DNA of 64,000 nucleotides, taken from Loxodes magnus (taxonomy: Eukaryota; Ciliophora; Karyorelictea; Loxodida; Loxodidae). Position 1 is the stretch's first letter, and every line of letters starts with the position of its first letter. The translations under genes were made by a program, and so were the position numbers. The notes below the pieces were generated by a model. It had not been told where the DNA came from. It ran no database searches and saw only the letters and a list, made by a program, of their open reading frames with translations. The stretch lies in the NCBI GenBank assembly GCA_946699065.1, contig CAMPDV010000207.1, positions 124,001-188,000 of the forward strand, read 5' to 3'. This document shows positions 57,985 to 64,000 of the stretch, piece after piece.

Positions 57985-58500
57985 AGAGTGAAAAGATATC
58001 TTAATGATTAATGATTATTATTACTCTTTTATATAAAAAAAATACATCTACATTTAATTTTTCTAAATATAACAATTTATAAACTTTTAATAATAAATGT
58101 AACTTTTTAAATTTATAATGAAAAATATTAAAAAAAGTAAAAAATAAGTTTCTTTCTAAATATTTTCAAAAAAATTACAAAAAATTGCTATTAACGTTCT
58201 TATTTCTTTCTTGGAGCTTTTAAAGTCCTTTTCATATATTCTCTACTTATTTAAAATATAAATTTATTTATTTTAAATTTATTCCTTTAAATATAGATTT
58301 AAATTTAAATCCTTTAGTAAAACTAAAATTTTATTAAAAATAGCAAAGAATTTTACCTTTTTATAATTTATTAAGTATAAAGTTAAAATATTAAAATAGA
58401 CATAAAGATATTATGTTATTTAATTAATGAAATTATCATTACTTACATATTTTTTAATATACATTTATTTAACTTAAATATTTATATAAATTTTACTTTA
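57985..58500. other. AT-rich spacer
   Basis: No supported reading; it separates two convergent genes. Confidence 0.5.
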
Positions 58501-59436
58501 TCAAACTTCAACTTTTCTCCATCCTTTTTTGTTCAAACCATAGCTTAATAAGTTACCTTTTCTATCAAATTGAATAACAGTATTTCTACTTAAAACTGGT
58601 CGACAAGAATTAATGCTTTATACTGGAAATTATTCGTTAAAATTAACGATCTTTTTAAAATCAAATAATTATGTATCAAGTCTGTAGCATCCACTATTAT
58701 AGATTAGAAATTAAATTATTTTAGGTATATAAATAGCTGAAGCAGTGGCTTTCTTATCTAATTATACTAAAATTTTTTCTCAAGTATTTTTATTTTTGTC
58801 ATATATCTAAATTGTATTAAACGCTTAAGAGAGCTAAAATCCACCAAATACATAAATTTAAGAAGTAGTTTAATCACATCCAAATAAGCAAACAGGTATT
58901 TCTATATAATTTATTTACTTAAAATTATTATTTCTCAAATTAAAAATTTCACATTCTTACAAATTTATTCGCTGGTTGTTTTTAAATTGTTATCCTGAAA
59001 TTATAAAAATGAAATTCTACTTATCAAAATTATTTCTATGAAATTATCTTCCTTCTTACATTTAAAATTCTAAAGTTTTATTATTTAAATTATGAATAAT
59101 AAATCTTCTTTCATCTTCTTTATTACCACCTGAAATTAGTAGAGTATTATTATAAATTTGTTCAACATATGAAGACAGACTATCAGTAGAAACACTTATA
59201 GTTTCATTTTAGAAATTATTATACCTAGTTTAGTAAGTAATTTTATTGTTTGAATTCTATTTTATAGTAGAAATAAGTGTGAAGTTTCTGGAATCTTTAA
59301 AATTAGAGCAGAGTTCATATTTGGTTATTCCTATTCCGAATTTACCAAATTATTAGTTTCCATTAAATTTTTGAGCTTTCCTTAAAAGTTATCTTAGAAA
59401 TAAAATCTTAATAAGTTATTTTTCTTACTAAGACAT
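58501..59436 (-). CDS. Kelch-like beta-propeller protein, K2 branch, intact
   Basis: 311 codons plus UGA at 58501-58503, uninterrupted. It starts MSQQEKQLIKILFLRQLLRK. Blade motifs are LLISGGNK (99-106), IFIISGQQ (143-150), IYVFGGF (194-200) with IYDKNKNTWEK (211-221), and FLIYNSG (243-249). It ends LNKKGWRKVEV. Trp219 is UGA where the 24479 copy has TGG, while Trp306, five residues before the stop, is TGG. No signal peptide or membrane segment. Its start lies only 31 bp from the divergent Z gene at 59468, so either the promoters overlap or the Z element landed immediately upstream. Kelch propeller by family; partner unknown. Confidence 0.85.
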
Positions 59437-59467
59437 TTATTTTTATAATTAAGATTATAAATATAAA

Positions 59468-60328
59468 ATGGCTTCTAAGAAATAACAGAACTTTGAACAA
59501 AACATTTAAACAGGAAAATTCTCTAAAAAATAAAAAAGCGAAATAATTAAAATGAGTAAAAGTGAGAAATATGATTGATATGACGAACATTAACCACTTG
59601 GAAATCCAGAACTAAAAAAACTTCCGACACAAACTCAAATAGAAATATTATCTAAGTCATTAAAAGAGTTTATGTTTAAAAATAGATACCTCACTGATAA
59701 AGTAGAAAAATTAGAAAAATTAGAAAAACTAATAACTTCTTTACTTGAGAAACAATATTAATCATCATAAGAAATAGAAAACAAACTGGAACAAAGAATT
59801 CTTTAAATTTAATAATAAATTCAGGTAACGTCATTTTCGTTTTAACAGAATTAATCAGATCCTATGGAAATAGAAAATGAAGCCTCAAATTAAAATAAAC
59901 AGTAAAAGTTTATTTAAAATAAGTAGTAAATTTAAATTAAATAAGTGTTACAGGAATAATAGTTTAAAAGAAGAATAAAATGCTACGTGAGCAATAAATA
60001 ACACCAATGAAAATACTGCTACTAACTAAGCGAAATTTAAAGAAAGAATAAATAAGATATTTTTAGAAAACTATTTAGGATATATCCAACATAAAACGGA
60101 AAAATTTATGGAAAAAAATTCTTTAATTCAAATCTTAATCCTTGGATAGACAATTAAAAACGCTACGTGCAAGACCAAAACTATTCCAAATATTAAAGGA
60201 TGGTGCACTAATGAAGTGCTACACCGCCTAACTAAGCCTAGTAGTAATTCAAGACGAACTAATGGAGACAAGCTGATAGAATAGGTCAGATGGTTGACTA
60301 CTAAGGCTTTAACAAAGCTTTTTAACTT
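59468..60328 (+). CDS. Zinc-knuckle Gag-like protein (Z family), second-cysteine mutant
   Basis: Nearly identical to the copy at 7310-8160 over its whole length. Differences include a 9-base in-frame tandem gain (an extra LEK in the coiled coil, near 59715) and a change turning the knuckle CYVC into CYVS, which removes a zinc ligand. The acidic motif reads SDPMEIEN. Beyond the knuckle it has the same two competing frames (NGKIYGKKFF versus NIKGWCTNEVLHRLTK). The homology to 7310 begins at the ATG region and ends at GCTTTTTAACTTT, which defines the repeat unit. No UGA stop is visible inside the unit. Confidence 0.65.
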
Positions 60329-60713
60329 TTTTTAAAGGAAAATTATTGGTATTTAAATAAATTAAAATAATTTGCATGTATTTAAATAGTTTAGATTTAA
60401 TTATAATATAATTTGCAAATAAGAATTATAGATTAATGTAATCAAAATAAATGTTTTTAACTGTTATATTATATTTCTTCTTATTTAAGAGATGGAAGAT
60501 TATATTTAAAAACGAGTAATATAAAACACTTAAAAGATAATTTAAGCGATAATACAATCTCAGTATTCATTTTAACTATAATTTTTAAGATAACAAGCTA
60601 TAACTGTGTATATATTTTACCTTTTAATTCATAGTTAATTTTATTATTAAAAAATAAAATACCATGAAAAAGAGATATGAAATTTAGCGAAAATAAATAT
60701 AACAATAATCAAA

Positions 60714-60820
60714 GACTAATAATTTGTTGATTCAATCACAAAGGTAGTCACGAATAACAGGTTATTAGTGAGTAAATTTAATTTAAAACAGAGTAAAATC
60801 TCCTCTTAGGGAACATTTAC
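60714..60820 (-). repeat. Short conserved repeat, family E, copy 2 (inverted)
   Basis: Inverse copy of 39531-39640, sharing GTAAATGTT, CTAAGAGGAGA, AATTAAATTTACTCACTAATA and GTGATTGAATCAACAAA in the same order. Confidence 0.5.
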
Positions 60821-60920
60821 AAAAAAATGTGCACATAAGTCACAAAATATAATTTACTATGATTGTGAATTCTCTTAGTAATAAATGATAAAAATAATAA
60901 TAATGATATTTCTTTAATTA

Positions 60921-61230
60921 ATTAATTTCAACTAAAAAGTTTTTGGACCGGAAACTCCTTTCTGATTGCACGATCCGACGCTCTCTTTTTATGGAATAAC
61001 GGGGATATCCTGTTGTGTTCCAGGTACAGCTGCTAGGGAGCTCCATCGCTATGAGCAGCCAGGCTTCAAGCCCCTACCAAGAGCGGATAATCTCAAAGAC
61101 AGTGTTCCCTTTAGAAAATTACTCTAATTAGGGACTTCCTCAGCGACAGAAAAGGAACTTGTTCCTAGCCATAAAACCAGAAAGTGTTGTCACGAAGGTC
61201 ATTCTCAGCTCTCGCCATCTTTTCAATTAT
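60921..61230 (-). mobile_element. GC-rich SINE-like element, copy 3, older and inverted
   Basis: Reverse complement of the family at 33071. It is more diverged but keeps AAAAGATGG at its 5' end, GGTTTTATGGCTAGGAACAA, CTGTCGCTGAG, GGGGCTTGAAGCCTGGCTGC and the 3' end TTTTTAGTTGAAATT. The stem GCTGCT/AGCAGC (61029-61034 with 61054-61059) replaces GCTGCC/GGCAGC of the other copies, a compensated change. The flanking duplication is not clearly readable, in line with greater age. Confidence 0.85.
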
Positions 61231-61699
61231 AAGGATTTTCTTTCTACTATGAATAATGTTATTTTTATTTTATTAGTCAGATTTATTTAAAATAAATGTA
61301 AATTTAGTTTTTTTTAATTTCCATATTGAAAAAAATAAGTTAGATTATAAATTTGGTTATAATATTTATTTTCAGTAATTAAGTAAATTAAAAAAGAACT
61401 TATGCTTTATTTTTTGATTAAAAGTTCTATCATTATTTGATTTACTATAACAGCACTTCTTATTCTTAGTAAGAAAAATTTTAAAGCACTTGTATCTACT
61501 GATTGAAAATGTACTAAAAAGGTTTATTTATATATAGGTAAAGTTAAGACTTAAATTTAGTTTATTAAATTGAAATAATTTTGAAATATATTTAAGATAT
61601 AAAGTACTCAGATTTATAAGATATTACTTAATCTTTAACTAAAAATTAAACTAAAATTCCTTTTCATTAAATAATTTTGAATCTTGCTAAAATAATATT

Positions 61700-61955
61700 A
61701 ATTAATTAATTTTTAACTAAAAAGTTTTTAGACGTCTTTAATTGAAAGATTGCTTTCTTCAATTATTGAAGATAGTAAATGTTTTTTAAATTGTTTTTTA
61801 ATATTTTCTTGATCTCCTCATTTTTCAATTACATTTTATTTCTTCTTATCTTTAATTCCTTCATTTTTATTAACTCCATTTCTAATAACTCAAATCTTCT
61901 TCGATACTAGCTTCTTGTTAAATATTTTTATTTATAATTCAAATACTCCAATTAA
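61700..61955 (-). repeat. Diverged repeat pair with 18970-19215
   Basis: Matches the minus-strand repeat at 18970 in patches. One end, AACTAAAAAGTTTTTAGAC, resembles the 3' end of the nearby SINE, suggesting a shared tail. No protein supported. Confidence 0.4.
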
Positions 61956-63298
61956 GACCTTGAAATGTGTTTATATAACCTTGATCATATAGTATAAGAT
62001 ATTAAAAGTTATAATTCACGTTTTTTAATAATAGTCAATTCCTTATACTTGAATATTATATACATTTAAAAATGTACTAAAATATCTTATATTTTCTATA
62101 TATACAATAGGAATTACCAATAGGCTGATGACTTTCTTAAAGATTCTTTTGAAGAATATTGGATTGAGTTCTAAGTTTATATATACTGATTATTTCTCGT
62201 TTGTACATAAGCAAAAATATCTACGCTAGAACTTTGCTTTTAATAGATACTTTTTCTATTGTTTTTTTGAAATATAGATTAATTAATTACTTAATGGATT
62301 TTTAAATTTTATAATTTTATATTTAAAATAATTTTCTTCATTTATTTTTTACTAAAACTATGATAAATTAGATTTTATAAACATTTTAATTAATTAGATG
62401 TCACTATACTAAAAAATACTTTTTATTTTCCTTTTCAAAGAAATTTATAAGCAAATCTAAGTTTTTTAAATAATAATAAGAAAAAATGTTATAAAATTTG
62501 ATCTTTAAGGCAATTATACTTTCTTATATATGAATTTATAGTATTTTCATTTCTTTGATTTTATAATATAATTAAAAAAAAGAATAATAAATTAAAATAA
62601 AAGCAATTAACGATTTATTTCATTTAAATTTTAGATATCAATGATTCTACCAACAAAATATAAAATATATTTGTAAATTATTTTAATTATATAAAGCTTA
62701 GTTTTAATATATTTTATGAAATGTAACTTATATATATTAATATTTAATACTTTTTTAGTAGTATTTTATTTTATTATTTAATTAACTTTAAAATTATAAT
62801 TAAATTAACTCTAATACTAAGTAAACCTTCTCTAGTTATATCATTAATTTTTATTAATCAAAAAATTAATTTAACTTATTTTAAATTTTATTTATAATTT
62901 TTAAGCTTTTAATATTTTTCATTTCTATCTTATTCTTATTTTTTATTTTAATATTTTCCTTTATATAGGAATAATATATATAAGGCTTTTGGGTGTGCTT
63001 GGAAGTATTTAAATTCCTTTCTAAATGATCTCCAATTTTATTTAAAATTTTAAGTTTCTTTAATTCATTTTAATTACCGTTTATTTGTCTAATTTATAAA
63101 TCTTTTTTATCATTATTTCTCATCTTTTTGCAATAGAATCCTAAGTAATTGCATTAAAATTTCTCAAGATTAATTATTTAATATTTTCAATATTTATTCT
63201 TAATTTTAATTTTATCTTCTATCCTTTTTTAATTTTAATTTTTATATAAAAATGTTGCATCTTTTATTTAAATACTTTTTGATTGATATAGATATCAA
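61956..63298. other. AT-rich spacer
   Basis: About 1.3 kb of AT-rich DNA with no supported gene. The part beyond 62920 is pyrimidine-rich and may be 3' flank of the following minus-strand gene. Confidence 0.45.
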
Positions 63299-64000
63299 TC
63301 AAAATAATCGTTTTTCTTTCGGTTTTAGCTTCCTATTTGTTTGGACGCATCTCTAACTTCTTCAGGCTTCGTTTTTCAAATGTTTCTCGAATATTTCATA
63401 AATTTTTAACTTCTTTTTATAGATATTGCCGTTCGATGCTTGATAAATGAAGGTAATCTCCCTTCAGATTTTATCTTTTAATTTTTTCTTTAATCTTTCT
63501 CTTTTCCATTATCCCCAATAGTGTCCAATTTTTTTGCGAATTTTACATTTCGTAATTTTTTTTGATTTTTTATTTGTTTAAGTATTGATTATTGACTTTC
63601 ATTTTCCTTTGCTATAGCTCTGCTTAGAGATATCTTATTTATTATGCATTTCTATTCGGCTCCTTAGATTTTTCCTCTAACTTTTTAAATTAATCATTTA
63701 ATTTTCATATTTAACAAAATTCTTCTCTAATTGGGCTTCGAGTATCATTAAATCAGCAAAAATCAATCTAGTTATAGTAGTATTCCTACTTTTACTTATC
63801 TATCCATCATGTGGATTTTGTTGTCATTATCGCTCTGTATAGATTTTGTTTTATTTAGTTATTTACTCATGATCTTAATCAAGATAATCAATTTATTTTT
63901 CCAGATCTTAAATCTTGTTGATAAGGGTTAATATCACATTAGCCATTTCTTCTTAAATAATTTCAAGTATTCGCATCTTGTTTAGGCCTCCAAGGTCCAT
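63299..64000 (-). CDS. Z-family protein with decayed knuckle (at window edge)
   Basis: A 233-codon frame from MDLGGLNKMRILEIIQEEMA to UGA at 63299-63301. The ATG is the last codon of the window, so the true start could lie outside. Coiled coils (IQDLEKQIDYLDQDHEQITK) precede KKITKCKIRKKIGHYWGQW, a knuckle in which the second cysteine is arginine and the fourth ligand tryptophan; glycine-histidine is kept. ASNGNIYKKKLKIYEIFEKH then carries the post-knuckle motif G-x-I-Y-K-K-K, which supports the frame. The protein ends in a basic tail. Confidence 0.55.

Noticed and set aside
1-64000. Mitochondrial or mycoplasma-like DNA (UGA as tryptophan, AT-rich)
   Set aside because: UAA and UAG are also sense codons here, there are no organellar or bacterial genes, and kinase, kelch and WD40-like sequences with SINE-type repeats indicate a eukaryotic nuclear genome.
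1-64000. Condylostoma-type code (all three codons ambiguous)
   Set aside because: Condylostoma mainly ends genes at UAA or UAG. Every recognisable gene end in this window is UGA, which fits the karyorelict code better.

Overview
The window looks like nuclear DNA of a ciliate that uses the karyorelict-type genetic code, with Loxodes as the closest fit. In every gene supported by comparison between copies, UAA and UAG are read as glutamine. UGA is read as tryptophan inside the gene and also serves as the only terminator. The base composition is extremely AT-rich. Because all three usual stop codons are sense codons, an open frame proves nothing here. I therefore relied on copy-to-copy alignment, conserved motifs and lesions relative to sister copies, and conventional stop-free ORFs were mostly disregarded. 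No tRNA, rRNA, CRISPR array, reverse transcriptase, integrase or transposase was recognised.

The window is dominated by dispersed families on both strands. (1) A kelch-like beta-propeller family has two related branches, called K1 and K2 here. K1 begins MDQE and has copies at 8271, 18608(-), 20849, 27475/28260(-), 34276, 37928, 43785(-), 46818(-), 50257(-) and 51664. K2 begins MSQQE and has copies at 1445, 14915(-), 25423(-), 30968, 47899(-) and 59436(-). Four copies are uninterrupted (37928-38878, 42835-43785, 24479-25423, 58501-59436); the rest carry frameshifts, truncations or an insertion. (2) A zinc-knuckle, Gag-like family (called Z) has about 13 copies. Its plan is an N-terminal coiled coil, a short acidic motif of the type D-x-M-E-I-E, a CX2CX4HX4C knuckle, and then a G-x-I-Y-K-K-K motif. 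The knuckle is intact in some copies and has lost one to three ligands in many. (3) Several GC-richer, structured, SINE-like repeats are present. One ~300-bp family (33071, 45749, 60921-) has 16-17 bp target-site duplications, and one copy has inserted into a kelch gene.

Region by region: 1-4.0 kb holds a kinase remnant, a double-knuckle Z copy, a K2 copy and another Z copy. 5-10 kb holds a structured repeat, a WD40-like remnant, a Z copy, a K1 copy and a coiled-coil ORF. 12.9-21.8 kb alternates structured repeats, K and Z copies. 22.5-31.9 kb has a decayed Z copy, a 289-codon coiled-coil ORF, the intact K2 gene at 24479, a K1 foldback and another K2. 33-38.9 kb has the first SINE copy, K1 copies and a Z copy. 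39.5-42.4 kb holds four kinds of structured repeat. 42.8-52.6 kb packs K1, Z, K1 interrupted by a SINE, Z, a K2 fragment, two unknown ORFs, K1, the best-preserved Z gene and K1. 54-60.3 kb holds Z copies, an unknown gene, a second kinase remnant, and the divergent K2/Z pair at 59.4 kb. The right end holds two structured repeats and a Z gene that runs into the window edge.

The families probably do not form a metabolic unit. The layout is more like a repeat-rich region in which kelch-like genes and Gag-like genes are repeatedly copied and broken. Microsatellite tails, 5'-truncated copies and target-site duplications suggest target-primed (LINE/SINE-type) copying, with the enzyme encoded elsewhere. 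That last point is inference.
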